A stretch of 64,000 bases of DNA from Novosphingobium terrae (GCF_017163935.1 NZ_JABVZR010000001.1:1674001-1738000), one strand, 5' to 3'. Shown: positions 9,181 to 17,553, counted from the stretch's first letter. Notes: generated from the sequence alone by a model not told the origin. Translations and numbers: made by a program.

Positions 9181-10112
9181 GGTTTCGAGCCGCCACAGAT
9201 AGGGCCGCTTGCCGCTTGATGCTGAGATGCAGGGATAGGCAATGTTTGCTTAGCCACCATTTGGAACAGTCCCGGATCCACCTGACGATAGCTGAAGGGA
9301 GCGACCTTGCTGCTCGGCCGCAGCAGGCTGGCATAGGCCGCGCGATCAAGGCTGGGACCAAGGCGCGTTGCGCCTCTCGCCCAGGCGTCGAAGTCGTTGC
9401 CAGCCAGGCTGCGCACAGTGAAATGCATGTCGGAAAAGCCTTCGCCGGAAAACTGGGTGGAGGCGCCCCACAGCATCGCGGGGTGGTCAGCCTGAAGGTG
9501 AAGCTGTGAAACCATGCCGGGCATGGCATAAATCATCGAGCCCAAACGCGGGACAAAGAAGCTGTTGAACACGCTGGCCGATGTGATCGAGAAATGCACG
9601 GGCTGCCCGACGGGGATGACCAGTTCGTTGACGACAGCTATGTGTTGCTGGGGGTAAATGAACAGCCATTTCCAGTCGAGGGAGATCACCTCGATCTCAA
9701 GCGGAGGCTTCCGGGCCGGGAGGGGGCGAAAGGGATCCAGCCGAATTGAGCCGATCCAGATCAAACCGCCCAACACCATGATAGTCAGAATAGGTATGGA
9801 CCAGACGACAGCCTCGATCCGTCCGGAAAAAGCCCATTCCGGCCGATAGTCAGCTTTGCTGTTCGAGGACCGGTAACGCCATGCTATCCAGAAAGCCATT
9901 GCGATCGTGGGCAGAACGATCGCCAGCATGATCACCAGCGCGTCGATGAAGATCGTGGCATCCCCCTCTCCTACGGGGCCCAGCGGCGCCAATACGCCCT
10001 GAGAGCAGGCCGAGAGCGAGAAAACTGCCATGCCTGCCATGGCAAGGCGAATGCCAGCCAGAGTTCCGTAATGGCTGGGATCCGCCGATGACGTCAAAGC
10101 GCTGATCCACAT
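9177..10112 (-). CDS. cyoA: Cytochrome o ubiquinol oxidase subunit II
   Basis: Membrane-anchored subunit II with a periplasmic cupredoxin fold. A lipoprotein-type signal precedes LSACSQG, whose cysteine should be lipidated. Two hydrophobic helices follow (VIMLAIVLPTIAMAFWIAW and AVVWSIPILTIMVLGGLIW), then the periplasmic domain with SLDWKWLFIYP and the MYAMPGM-like MIYAMPGM. The CuA-binding cysteines of cytochrome c oxidases are absent, as expected for CyoA. I chose the ATG at 10112 (312 aa), which leaves a short basic leader before the signal helix; the frame is open to 10250 and the ribosome-binding site is weak, so the start is uncertain. It is the first gene of the cyo operon, with a possible small leader ORF just upstream. 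Confidence 0.9.
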   Translation of the reverse strand: MWISALTSSADPSHYGTLAGIRLAMAGMAVFSLSACSQGVLAPLGPVGEGDATIFIDALVIMLAIVLPTIAMAFWIAWRYRSSNSKADYRPEWAFSGRIEAVVWSIPILTIMVLGGLIWIGSIRLDPFRPLPARKPPLEIEVISLDWKWLFIYPQQHIAVVNELVIPVGQPVHFSITSASVFNSFFVPRLGSMIYAMPGMVSQLHLQADHPAMLWGASTQFSGEGFSDMHFTVRSLAGNDFDAWARGATRLGPSLDRAAYASLLRPSSKVAPFSYRQVDPGLFQMVAKQTLPIPASQHQAASGPICGGSKP

Positions 10113-10119
10113 GCCATGA

Positions 10120-10287
10120 TCATTGGGTGTTACCGGCGGCGATGCGAGGATGCTGGTTCGGTCTGGAGACACGCTTCGGAGCAAAGCGACCGCTTGCAGC
10201 GCAGCGATGGGCCGAGCAGCAATGCGCACGATAAGAAGGGCCGATGACACAGAGAATGATCTGCACCATCATCACTGTCCAAAACAT
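10120..10287 (-). CDS. Possible 55-residue leader ORF in front of cyoA
   Basis: An ATG at 10287 opens a 55-codon frame whose TGA lies 7 bp before the chosen cyoA start. The N-terminus is hydrophobic (MFWTVMMVQIILCVIG); the remainder is rich in Arg, Ser, His and Cys. A GGGAAG sequence lies a few bases upstream of the ATG. The tight spacing to cyoA could couple translation of the two. The tail looks unstructured and I recognise no family, so this could equally be chance in a 5' untranslated region. Confidence 0.25.
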   Translation of the reverse strand: MFWTVMMVQIILCVIGPSYRAHCCSAHRCAASGRFAPKRVSRPNQHPRIAAGNTQ

Positions 10288-10576
10288 GCCGGCTTCCCGA
10301 ATTGCGTTCTCTTACAGAAGCTTTCCGGGAGAATGAGGTTCCACCGCCGAGATTTTCTGATGAGAGGTTGCCTGCTGGGTCTGCCCCATCGATTGACCCG
10401 CTCGGTCAGCGACGCCCGACAGATACGGTCGCTACCAGGACAATGGTGGTGCTGTGGCGTCTGCAGGCCGCGTCATGACAAAGTTCTGGAACGAAAATAT
10501 CCATGCCGCCCGTGAATTTGCCGACGCAATCCCTTTGTGGTGATCGCGTCGGCTCTTACCGTTTTGAGGACGGTGA

Positions 10577-11383
10577 TCAGCGCAAGTGGACCCGGTCTTC
10601 GTGATCGTCACGCTGCCGACCACCATAGGCGGCTGCCACGCTGGCGATGAAAGCGCCAATTACCATCGACAGGGCGGTGAAGAAGCTGATCGCTGCAGAA
10701 ACCTTGCGCGCCTTGTCAGCCGCCTCGCGGAGCGACTGCATTGCGGTGTCGAGACGCTTCTGAGCTTCCTGCGGTTCCAGCCCGGTCTGTGCTGCAACCT
10801 GGTTGGCGACGTAGTTCTTGTCGTCCACACTCAAATCGTCCCCACGAGCCAGAAGGCGAGCAATTTCAGCGCGCACCGTTCCGTCCGATGCGCTGGCCCC
10901 AGGATGTGCGGAACGCAGCAGCGTATCCGTCGCATAACTTGCTGAAGTCGCCGTAGCGCTTGAAGCTGTGCCGGAAGCTGAGCTGGCGGCATTGAGGGCA
11001 ACAGCGGAAATCACCGCTGCCGACACCGCCCAGGCAAGAAGGCCGTGGGCTGTATCGCGGAAGAAGACCTCATCAGTGTGAACGTTGGTCCAGCGGGTGC
11101 GCAACCGGCCCGTGATGTATCCGCCGAGGAACGAGGACAACCATTGGGTCACGATCAACCAGATCCCGGCACCGATGGCAAAGGTTGAAGCTGCCACACC
11201 GGCGCCCGGCCATGGTGAAGCGATCGCAAAGCCAAGTCCGGAGCCGAGCGCAAGCAGGATCAATGTGGTCGCGAGGGCCACGACTGCGCCGGCAAAGACC
11301 GGCCCCCAGTTAACCGCTGAGCGGTTGGATTCGATAAGGCCACGCGACGCGTGGACAGGATCGAGGTCAGAAATTGTTGCCAT
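10577..11383 (-). CDS. Four-helix integral membrane protein (PhnA-like membrane protein family)
   Basis: A 268-residue protein begins MATISDLDPVHASRGLI after a strong GGGAGG site 5-6 bp before the ATG. Predicted helices lie at about residues 25-52 (a long Ala/Leu-rich segment), 64-92, 115-138 and 230-255. Between helices 3 and 4 is a Ser/Thr/Ala-rich stretch and then a charged, coiled-coil-like region (RLDTAMQSLREAADKARK). Similar proteins are common in sphingomonads and rhizobia and are often labelled PhnA-like, without a proven function. The following gene on this strand is the 23-residue membrane peptide's upstream region reversed in order: the peptide at 11395-11466 lies immediately 5' of this gene, so the two probably share a transcript. 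Confidence 0.75.
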   Translation of the reverse strand: MATISDLDPVHASRGLIESNRSAVNWGPVFAGAVVALATTLILLALGSGLGFAIASPWPGAGVAASTFAIGAGIWLIVTQWLSSFLGGYITGRLRTRWTNVHTDEVFFRDTAHGLLAWAVSAAVISAVALNAASSASGTASSATATSASYATDTLLRSAHPGASASDGTVRAEIARLLARGDDLSVDDKNYVANQVAAQTGLEPQEAQKRLDTAMQSLREAADKARKVSAAISFFTALSMVIGAFIASVAAAYGGRQRDDHEDRVHLR

Positions 11384-11394
11384 TCTCGCCTCCC

Positions 11395-11466
11395 TTAATG
11401 CCAGAGCAGCAGCAAGATGATGATGACGGGAATTGGAACGCCTAACAGCCAGAGCAAAATGGGCAT
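11395..11466 (-). CDS. 23-residue membrane peptide
   Basis: A very short gene encodes a nearly all-hydrophobic peptide starting MPILLWLLGVPIPV and ending in LLLLWH. A perfect AGGAGG lies six bases before the ATG at 11464-11466, stronger than at most long genes nearby. The stop is 11 bp before the ATG of the membrane protein at 11383, so the two look like an operon. It is below the size limit of most gene callers. The Gly-Val-Pro-x-Pro break in the middle of the helix is distinctive. Function is unknown; small hydrophobic proteins of this type often modulate membrane complexes or respond to envelope stress. Confidence 0.6.
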   Translation of the reverse strand: MPILLWLLGVPIPVIIILLLLWH

Positions 11467-11564
11467 GCTGTGCCTCCTCTTATCGCGCGCATGGAGCGCC
11501 ACGTCTGTGAGGCAGAAACCTGCGGCAGCGGCTTTGGGTCCATTCAGTTCGCAGCGGTTCACAT

Positions 11565-12860
11565 TCAGCTTTTGGAGTTTTTGCATGTTTCCAGCGATCG
11601 ACCCTGATCTTTCCACTCTGGACCAATTGGCGGTTCCCAGCCAAAGACACTGCGCCCCCCGTATTCGTGGGATCGGTTCCGCTCTTCGTTGATCAGCGCT
11701 TCAAACGAAGGCCCCGTGGCCGTCCGCTCGAGCCGCCGCGCCTGCTCATCCAGGCGGCGGATCGCAGCCAGTTTTTCATCATGTCCGAGCCTGGCGGTGC
11801 TGACAGCGGATTTCATCACGGCGATCGTCTTGTCATAAACTTTCGTCGGAACCGGGAAGGGGTGTCTATCCTTGCCGCCGTGGGCCAAGGAAAAACGAGC
11901 TGGATCGCTAAAACGACAGGGGGCTCCGTGGACAATTTCGGCCACCATCGCGAGCGAGCGCACCGTCCGCGCCCCGATGCCGGGCACCAAAAGCAATTCG
12001 GCGAAATCTTCAGGACCACGGTCAGCGGCAGCGGCAAGGGCGCCATACAAGCGCCGTGTCACGATATCGTCAGGACGAACGTCGTGATGATCGGGCATCA
12101 CCAGATGCGGCAGGAGAGGTTGTGCGATCGGCAGAGGCGCCGCGGTATCACGCGGAGCTACTCGGCTCAGCTCACGCAGAATTCCGTCAGGGCCCATACG
12201 ATGCAGCAGATCAAGCTGTCCTTGCCGTGACGACAAAGCTCTTCTGTCCGTGAGATTGACGATCTTGCCCTGGTCGCGCCCCTCGATAGCAGCATGAGGC
12301 GCCTCGACGAAACTCTCCAGCCCCTCAGAGAGCCAGTGGTAACGGCGAGCCTGCTTTCGGCTGCCGTTCATGCCCTGCTGGACCACCACCCAACGGCCGT
12401 CATTAGCGACGATAAAGCTGTGAAGGTAGAGTTCGAAACCATCCTGCACTGCCGCGCTGTCGACCTTTGCGACCAAGCGGCTTGATCGAGCAAGGCTGCT
12501 GCCATCGAGGCCCGTACGCTCTCCGATCGCAGTCAATTCCGAGGGTGTTGCCCGGCTGTGCTTACCGCGCCCGCCACAGACATGGATGCCAAGCTCTCCA
12601 GAGAGAGGGGCAAGGCCACGCTTCAAGGCGCCGAGCACACTGGTGGTAATCCCGGAGGAATGCCAGTCCATGCCCATCACGGCGCCAAAGGACTGAAACC
12701 AAAACGGATGGGCGAGGCGGCGCAGAAACTCATCGCGTCCGTACTCCAGGATGATCGCCTCGACAATAACGGCACCAAGACGGGTCATCCTTTGCCCGAG
12801 CCAGGCTGGAACACGCCCGCCATGCAGGGGCATGTCGGCGCTACCGGCCCGCTTGCTCAT
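11565..12860 (-). CDS. DUF763 protein with a helix-hairpin-helix motif, coupled to dinB
   Basis: The 431-residue protein matches the DUF763 family: an N-terminal GGRVPAWL, then LAHPFWFQSFGAVMGMDWH and IHVCGGRGKHSR, and the conserved HGGKDRHPFPVP near the C-terminus. Residues about 285-310 (LLLVPGIGARTVRSLAM) form a clear helix-hairpin-helix motif of the kind used for sequence-independent DNA binding in repair proteins. The ATG overlaps the dinB stop by 4 bp (12857-12860), so it is translationally coupled to DNA polymerase IV and should share the SOS promoter in front of dinB. A nuclease or repair role is inferred from this context. No experimentally proven function for the family is known to me. 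Confidence 0.85.
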   Translation of the reverse strand: MSKRAGSADMPLHGGRVPAWLGQRMTRLGAVIVEAIILEYGRDEFLRRLAHPFWFQSFGAVMGMDWHSSGITTSVLGALKRGLAPLSGELGIHVCGGRGKHSRATPSELTAIGERTGLDGSSLARSSRLVAKVDSAAVQDGFELYLHSFIVANDGRWVVVQQGMNGSRKQARRYHWLSEGLESFVEAPHAAIEGRDQGKIVNLTDRRALSSRQGQLDLLHRMGPDGILRELSRVAPRDTAAPLPIAQPLLPHLVMPDHHDVRPDDIVTRRLYGALAAAADRGPEDFAELLLVPGIGARTVRSLAMVAEIVHGAPCRFSDPARFSLAHGGKDRHPFPVPTKVYDKTIAVMKSAVSTARLGHDEKLAAIRRLDEQARRLERTATGPSFEALINEERNRSHEYGGRSVFGWEPPIGPEWKDQGRSLETCKNSKS

Positions 12861-13987
12861 GCGAGCACCTGTCCGGGCATACCGGTTGGGGCAGTCCTAT
12901 CCATTTCCATTGGGAAAAGGGGGAGCGCAGGCTCCTGGTCAAGGGCGGAGGTTTCGAAATTCGAGACGGTGACGCCGACCAGCCTGATCCCCTTTTCCGG
13001 CGGATAAATTGAGCGGACGAGATCGAGACTCGCCCGCCGCAACATGGCCTTGCTCGTGATGGCAACGGTGTGGCTGCGGCTGCGTGTGATGGTCCGAAAG
13101 TCCTTGAATTTGATCTTGACGGTAGCTGTACGGCCGTAGGCTCCGGCGCGCTCGCACCATTCCCACACATCATCAGCCATCTGCAACACGCCCGCTTCGA
13201 TTTCCGCAGGCTGGGTCAGATCACGATCGAAGGTTGTTTCCGAGCCGGAGGACTTGCGCACACGATTTGGATTGACCGGACGATGATCCTCTCCCCGAGC
13301 GATAGCATAGTACCAATCGGCCGTGCTGCCGAAGTGCTGCTCGAGAAACATGAGCGATTTCGCGCGTAGATCGGCGCCGGTCTCGATGCCAAGCCGCTGC
13401 ATCTTGGCTGCTGTCTTCGGGCCGACGCCATGGAACCGCGAAACGGGCAGAGTCTCGACCCACGTCTGTCCCATCTCCGGTGTCACCGCAAACTGCCCAT
13501 TAGGCTTGCGGTGATCCGAGGCAAGCTTGGCCAGAAACTTGTTGTAGGAGATGCCCGCCGACGCCGTCAGGCCCGTTTCCTCCAGGATACGTGCGCGGAT
13601 GGCCTTGGCCGTGAGCCATGCCGTTGGAAGCCCCGCCCGGTTGTCGGTGACATCGAGATAAGCTTCATCAAGGGAGAGCGGCTGGATGAGGTCTGTAAAC
13701 TGCTCGAAGATGGCATGGATTTGCCGCGAGACCGATTTGTAGACGTCGAAGCGCGGCGGCACGAAAATCAGCTCCGGACAGCGACGTAGCGCGGTGACGG
13801 AAGGGAGTGCTGATTTCACACCAAACTTTCGAGCCTCATAGCTGGCGGCGGCCACAACGCCGCGCGTGGCGCCATGGCCGACCGCGACCGGCCGTCCACG
13901 CAGAGACGGATCATCGCGCTGTTCAACGGAGGCGAAGAACGCGTCCATGTCGACGTGAATGATCTTGCGAGTCGGCTGCTGGCTCAT
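12857..13987 (-). CDS. dinB: DNA polymerase IV (Y-family translesion polymerase)
   Basis: Error-prone polymerase that bypasses DNA lesions. The 376 residues contain the Y-family catalytic acids in HVDMDAFFASVEQ (Asp13, Asp15 region) and SLDEAYLD (Asp107, Glu108), the thumb HhH signature FHGVGPKTAAKMQ and the little-finger domain ending near ALPLF, which resembles a beta-clamp binding motif. The start at 13987 (MSQQPTRKIIHVDMD) places the catalytic domain at the usual distance from the N-terminus. A GTTC-N7-GTTC SOS box lies 23 bp upstream, so an open frame continuing to 14161 is not used. The stop overlaps the DUF763 start. Confidence 0.95.
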   Translation of the reverse strand: MSQQPTRKIIHVDMDAFFASVEQRDDPSLRGRPVAVGHGATRGVVAAASYEARKFGVKSALPSVTALRRCPELIFVPPRFDVYKSVSRQIHAIFEQFTDLIQPLSLDEAYLDVTDNRAGLPTAWLTAKAIRARILEETGLTASAGISYNKFLAKLASDHRKPNGQFAVTPEMGQTWVETLPVSRFHGVGPKTAAKMQRLGIETGADLRAKSLMFLEQHFGSTADWYYAIARGEDHRPVNPNRVRKSSGSETTFDRDLTQPAEIEAGVLQMADDVWEWCERAGAYGRTATVKIKFKDFRTITRSRSHTVAITSKAMLRRASLDLVRSIYPPEKGIRLVGVTVSNFETSALDQEPALPLFPMEMDRTAPTGMPGQVLA

Positions 13988-14009
13988 ACAGCGCGGTCTA
14001 GCACAATAA

Positions 14010-14024
14010 GAACGTACGGGGAAC
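14010..14024 (-). promoter_or_regulatory. LexA (SOS) box upstream of dinB
   Basis: On the minus strand the sequence reads GTTC, seven bases (CCCGTAC), GTTC. This is a perfect match to the alphaproteobacterial LexA operator GTTC-N7-GTTC. It sits 23 bp before the dinB ATG, where it could block the promoter. It predicts DNA-damage induction of dinB and of the DUF763 gene that overlaps it. Confidence 0.8.
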
Positions 14025-14105
14025 GATAAGCGCGCTCGGCTGATCGGCGGCAATGCTGGAGAGGTTAATTCGAGGGTAGCCTCCGTGCTCCACCGGGGAT
14101 CGACA

Positions 14106-14840
14106 TCAGGATGGCTGTCCCAGCCGATCCCATGCCGCATGCCCGGCTTTGTCGGGCACAAACCCGGCGGTCAGCCTACGCAAGCTGGCTGCATCTTTGA
14201 TAATCATGTGCCCGCGTTCACGCTCGATATAGCCGGTTTCATCCAAACGCCGAAAAGTACGGTTCACATGGACCGGGGTCAGCCCCAGCAACTCGCCCAC
14301 CTGTACCTGCGTGAGTGGAAAATCAAATCCAGCATCTTTTACTAAATGGGCTGCCTGTAATCGATCATGAAGATCGAGCAGGAAGGTGGTAACTCTTTCC
14401 ATGGCAGAAGCTGCTCCTACCCAAGAAAGATTTTGCATCAGTGCAACCCGCTCGAGTTGGGAACTCAGAAACATCGCGACGGAGAGTCGCGGTGCATTTT
14501 CGAACATGCGTCCGATCATCAGATTGGGAATAGTGCAGAAGGTGATGTCGGTGACCGCTTCCAACGTCTCCACAGCTTTGGAAAGAGAAAGGCTGGGGAA
14601 GCCAAGCATGTCACCGGGCAGATGGATTTTTGCGATCTGCCGTTTACCCCCGCGAAGGATCAGGGAAGAACCGACCCACCCTTCCAGGAGGAAAAAGACG
14701 CCATGGACGGGATCTCCTTCCCTGCGAATACAATGCCCTCGTGCAAGCTGGCGCCGATCGCTCAGCCATCCACGGGCGATGGTTAGTTCATGCTGGGTGA
14801 GAGGTACAAATTCTTCAAGTCGATGGTAGGGTGGCTGCAT
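14106..14840 (-). CDS. Crp/Fnr family transcriptional regulator
   Basis: A 244-residue regulator with an N-terminal cyclic-nucleotide-like beta-roll (about residues 20-140, including GVFFLLEGWVG and HLPGDMLGFPSL) and a C-terminal winged helix-turn-helix (about 165-225), with LLGLTPVHVNRTFRRL as the recognition helix region. The FNR four-cysteine cluster is absent and the cAMP-binding RxS motif is not evident, so the effector is unknown. Two AAC-N4-GTT palindromes lie 57 and 97 bp upstream, consistent with autoregulation. A matching site lies in front of the SDR gene at 15256-16107. The stop lies about 120 bp before the dinB start, with the SOS box between. Confidence 0.9.
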   Translation of the reverse strand: MQPPYHRLEEFVPLTQHELTIARGWLSDRRQLARGHCIRREGDPVHGVFFLLEGWVGSSLILRGGKRQIAKIHLPGDMLGFPSLSLSKAVETLEAVTDITFCTIPNLMIGRMFENAPRLSVAMFLSSQLERVALMQNLSWVGAASAMERVTTFLLDLHDRLQAAHLVKDAGFDFPLTQVQVGELLGLTPVHVNRTFRRLDETGYIERERGHMIIKDAASLRRLTAGFVPDKAGHAAWDRLGQPS

Positions 14841-14890
14841 GCATCTCTCCCGAGGTGCGCTGCCCTTCCTTCAACATCCAGTTTCTTGCA

Positions 14891-14944
14891 TTAACCTAAG
14901 TTACTTACGACAAAATATGAGGATGGCAAATTAACATAGGTTAT
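14891..14944. promoter_or_regulatory. Two palindromic operator sites upstream of the Crp/Fnr gene
   Basis: Two sites of the form TTAAC-N4-GTTA are present, at 14891-14904 (TTAACCTAAGTTAC) and 14931-14944 (TTAACATAGGTTAT). Their centres are exactly 40 bp apart, about four helical turns. The layout (5 bp half-sites, 4 bp spacer) is that of Crp/Fnr-family operators. They lie 57 and 97 bp before the regulator's start codon. Confidence 0.6.
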
Positions 14945-15255
14945 TAATCCATTGTCAGGTCGGCTGCGGATGACCGGTTCGAGCTTTGAATGGGCTCTAG
15001 AAACATTTCTCAACTCCGAATAACGCAGGAGATCTAGAAAAAATTTTCTGGTGAGTACCGTAGCTCTGCGGGATCGGTAACGGGGCATCGGATGGCTATA
15101 TCCTGGCAGGTACCCACTGACAGGGGGCGTTTTGATATTAGGCGGTTAGCAATGGGAGCCGTTCGTCAGATGGCACCCGGAAGCGCAGACATTTTTCGTA
15201 GGAGCCTTCGTTCAGATGCCCTGCCAAAGCGAGACTGAAGAGATTTGCTCACGGC
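14945..15255. other. Intergenic stretch without a convincing gene
   Basis: Apart from the palindromes just before it, I see no supported coding region here. A 65-codon minus-strand frame (14891-15088) lacks a ribosome-binding site and overlaps the palindromes, so it is not called. The stretch is the 3' side of the SDR gene that ends at 15256. Confidence 0.5.
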
Positions 15256-16107
15256 TCAACCATTGACCACGCTGCCACCATTCGGGTGTAGCACTTGTCC
15301 AGACATATAGCTGGCATCTTCACAGGCTAGGAACAGGAACGCCGGGGCAACTTCATTGGGTTCACCATGTCGCTTCATGGGGGTCTTCTCGCCAAAATGC
15401 TTAATCTTCTCAGGATCGGCCCCCCCACAGGGATTGAGAGGCGTCCAGATCGGACCTGGAGCGACGGCATTGACCCTGATGCCTTCGCCGATAAGGTTCT
15501 CCGAGAGTGAACGGGTGAAGGCGGTGATTGCACCCTTGGTAGCGCTGTAATCGAGCAGATTGCTTGCCCCCTGATACATTGTTACCGAGGTACAATTGAC
15601 GATTGCAGCACCGCTCTGGAGGTAAGGGCGCACCGCTTGCACCATATGGAACGTCCCGAAAATATTGGTCTGAAACGTCCGTAGAAGCTGTTCCTCGGCG
15701 ATGTCGGTGATATCCTCATCGGGGTGCTGCTCACCCGCGTTGTTGACCAGAATGTCGATCTGGCCAAACACCTCCAACACGCGTTGGGCCACATGTTCGC
15801 ACATCTTGCGCGATCCGACATCGGCCTTGATGGTGACGGCACGGCCGCCTTCCATCTCGACGATACGCTGTGTTTCTGCTGCATCATCGTCTTCCAGCAG
15901 ATAAACTATGGCTACATGCGCGCCTTCGCGCGCGAATAAAGCCGCAACTGCCCGTCCGATGCCGCTGTCGGCCCCAGTGATGATCGCCACTTTGCCCTTC
16001 AATCGGTCCGACCCGCGATAGCGTGGTTGCCATTCCGGCTTGGGGCTCAGCTTGCTCTCGTGGCCCGGCAACGGATCCTCATGGATCATTTCCTGAATTT
16101 TGGTCAT
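15256..16107 (-). CDS. SDR family oxidoreductase (YghA-like)
   Basis: A 283-residue short-chain dehydrogenase with cofactor motif TGADSGIG (44-51), NNAG near 122-125 and catalytic Ser174-Tyr187-Lys191 (LDYSATKGA). It ends HPNGGSVVNG. It is nearly the same length and very similar throughout to the protein at 48668-49519, so the two are recent paralogues or were acquired separately from close relatives. An AAC-N4-GTT palindrome is centred about 94 bp upstream of the ATG, matching the distance of one of the sites before the Crp/Fnr gene. Control by that regulator is therefore likely. Substrate is unknown. Confidence 0.92.
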   Translation of the reverse strand: MTKIQEMIHEDPLPGHESKLSPKPEWQPRYRGSDRLKGKVAIITGADSGIGRAVAALFAREGAHVAIVYLLEDDDAAETQRIVEMEGGRAVTIKADVGSRKMCEHVAQRVLEVFGQIDILVNNAGEQHPDEDITDIAEEQLLRTFQTNIFGTFHMVQAVRPYLQSGAAIVNCTSVTMYQGASNLLDYSATKGAITAFTRSLSENLIGEGIRVNAVAPGPIWTPLNPCGGADPEKIKHFGEKTPMKRHGEPNEVAPAFLFLACEDASYMSGQVLHPNGGSVVNG

Positions 16108-16193
16108 GACGCTGTTCCTGATTACGGGCCTGTGATCCCGGGTCTATGGCACAGCATGTTGAAGGTTCTGGCCCCTGCACAGTTCCATCGGAA

Positions 16194-16207
16194 CCAACCT
16201 AGGTTAT
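16194..16207. promoter_or_regulatory. Palindromic operator upstream of the SDR gene
   Basis: The core AACCTAGGTT (16196-16205) is a perfect 10 bp palindrome and fits the AAC-N4-GTT pattern found twice before the Crp/Fnr gene. Its centre is about 94 bp before the SDR start codon at 16107. The rest of the 16108-16433 gap shows no gene I can support. Confidence 0.55.
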
Positions 16208-16433
16208 GCAAGTTCTCGAAAATTGCGTGCCCGGCCCTGGGAGTCGGCTGCCGGGCACGCAAGGTTCGGCCGGGAAGGGGATTACTTCCTGGACAGGCTT
16301 GGCCGAATACGGCTGGATTGCCCCGGCAGGGGGCGACCAGATCGGGACAATCCTGCGTTGTGAACAGGCGGTTGGGTGGATCGTTCCGCGAAATCGTCTG
16401 CATCCCAACCCATGATAGGAAGGCTAAAAGCTT

Positions 16434-17039
16434 CTAGCCCGGATAGGGCGTCTGTTTGAGTAAATCGGCCAGATGGGAGGCATTGGCAGCCAGCATGCCG
16501 GCGGTTTTGCTCACCATGTCGGGCGTGCTGGCCAGATCCTTGAAATCCGTTGAGCCCATGGCCTCGCCTACCCAATAGCACACCGCGATCGGCGGGATGG
16601 TCCACCCGACATCGTTGAGCGCCTGGAACAGCTGCGATGAGGCGTAATGCGCGCCGTCCTCATTGCCCACGATGGCGGCAACAGCCAGCTTGCCGTAACT
16701 GGGCATGCGGCCTTTCTCATCTGTCTCCTCCAGGAAAGCGTCCATGCGTTCCAGGACACGCTTGGCCACGCTTCCGAGCTGACCAAGCCAGATGGGACTG
16801 CCGAAGATCACGATATCGTGCGCCAAGATCTTGGTCCGTAGTGCTGGCCAATCGTCGCCATCCCCCTCATCAGAGCTGACGCCAGGCTTAATGTTCAGCG
16901 CGGCGACGCGCACGGTTTCAGTCAGCTCAACGCCTTTGACGGAAAATGCCTGCTCCAGGACCGTGATCAACGCGTCGGTGGAAGAAGCTTGCGCCGGATC
17001 GGACTTGAGGGTGCAGTTGAGGGCCAAGGCTTTGAGCAT
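16434..17039 (-). CDS. Flavodoxin-like / NAD(P)H-dependent FMN reductase family protein
   Basis: A 201-residue protein with the flavodoxin fold. It begins MLKALALNCTLK, in which the NCTLK loop corresponds to the FMN-phosphate binding loop of NAD(P)H-dependent FMN reductases. The middle contains HDIVIFGSPIWLGQLGSVAKR, reading as the GTPIW/GSPIW flavin-ring loop, and VAAIVGNEDGAHYASSQL, the second flavin loop. It probably moves electrons from NAD(P)H to quinones or flavin. I chose the ATG at 17037-17039; a longer frame to 17120 has a less likely basic leader. Confidence 0.8.
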   Translation of the reverse strand: MLKALALNCTLKSDPAQASSTDALITVLEQAFSVKGVELTETVRVAALNIKPGVSSDEGDGDDWPALRTKILAHDIVIFGSPIWLGQLGSVAKRVLERMDAFLEETDEKGRMPSYGKLAVAAIVGNEDGAHYASSQLFQALNDVGWTIPPIAVCYWVGEAMGSTDFKDLASTPDMVSKTAGMLAANASHLADLLKQTPYPG

Positions 17040-17553
17040 GATCTTCGCTTTCTGCTGGGACTGCGCATCGCATCTCCGGGATAAGGAGGTGATCAGCACG
17101 CCATCCATATGGCTTGCCATCCACGATGTTAGGAGGCAGGAATCTTTTTTGTTCCTCAGCGATGGAATGGCATCTGTCGGAACGAGAGACTTCTGCGATC
17201 GTAAAATCTCCCTATAGCGCCTGAAACATTACCAGGCCCCTCTAGCGCAGTGAGCAGTTTGGTTGCGTGCGGGAAACTCTGCGACCTTTCAACCGGAGTT
17301 TCAAAACGGCGAGCAACCGTTTTAGGCTGGCCAACAATCCACAAAGTGAACGGCTGGTGCCGCCAGAATCGACGGATCAAAGAGCGGGTGGGAATTCTAA
17401 GTCGGGACTGGACGGCATGGCCGGGGTGACAGACCGCCCTGATTTCCAGAGCGGCATTGCTGGTTTTGTTCCGTTCATCGAATTGCCTCAAAGGGAAGGG
17501 TTTTGCCTTTGGAACTTGGGAAGCAGCCAGCCATATCCGTTGCATGAAAAATT
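17040..17553. other. Intergenic region between a flavodoxin-like gene and a GH15 gene
   Basis: This divergent-promoter region of about 510 bp contains only short frames without ribosome-binding sites or family resemblance. It should hold the promoters of the flanking genes, but I could not pick out convincing -35/-10 elements. Confidence 0.4.

Noticed and set aside
6844..9219. A very long plus-strand open frame (791 codons) antisense to cyoC and cyoB
   Set aside because: It lies entirely opposite well-recognised oxidase genes and its translation is His/Gln/Arg/Gly-rich without domains. This is a common artefact of GC-rich coding DNA.
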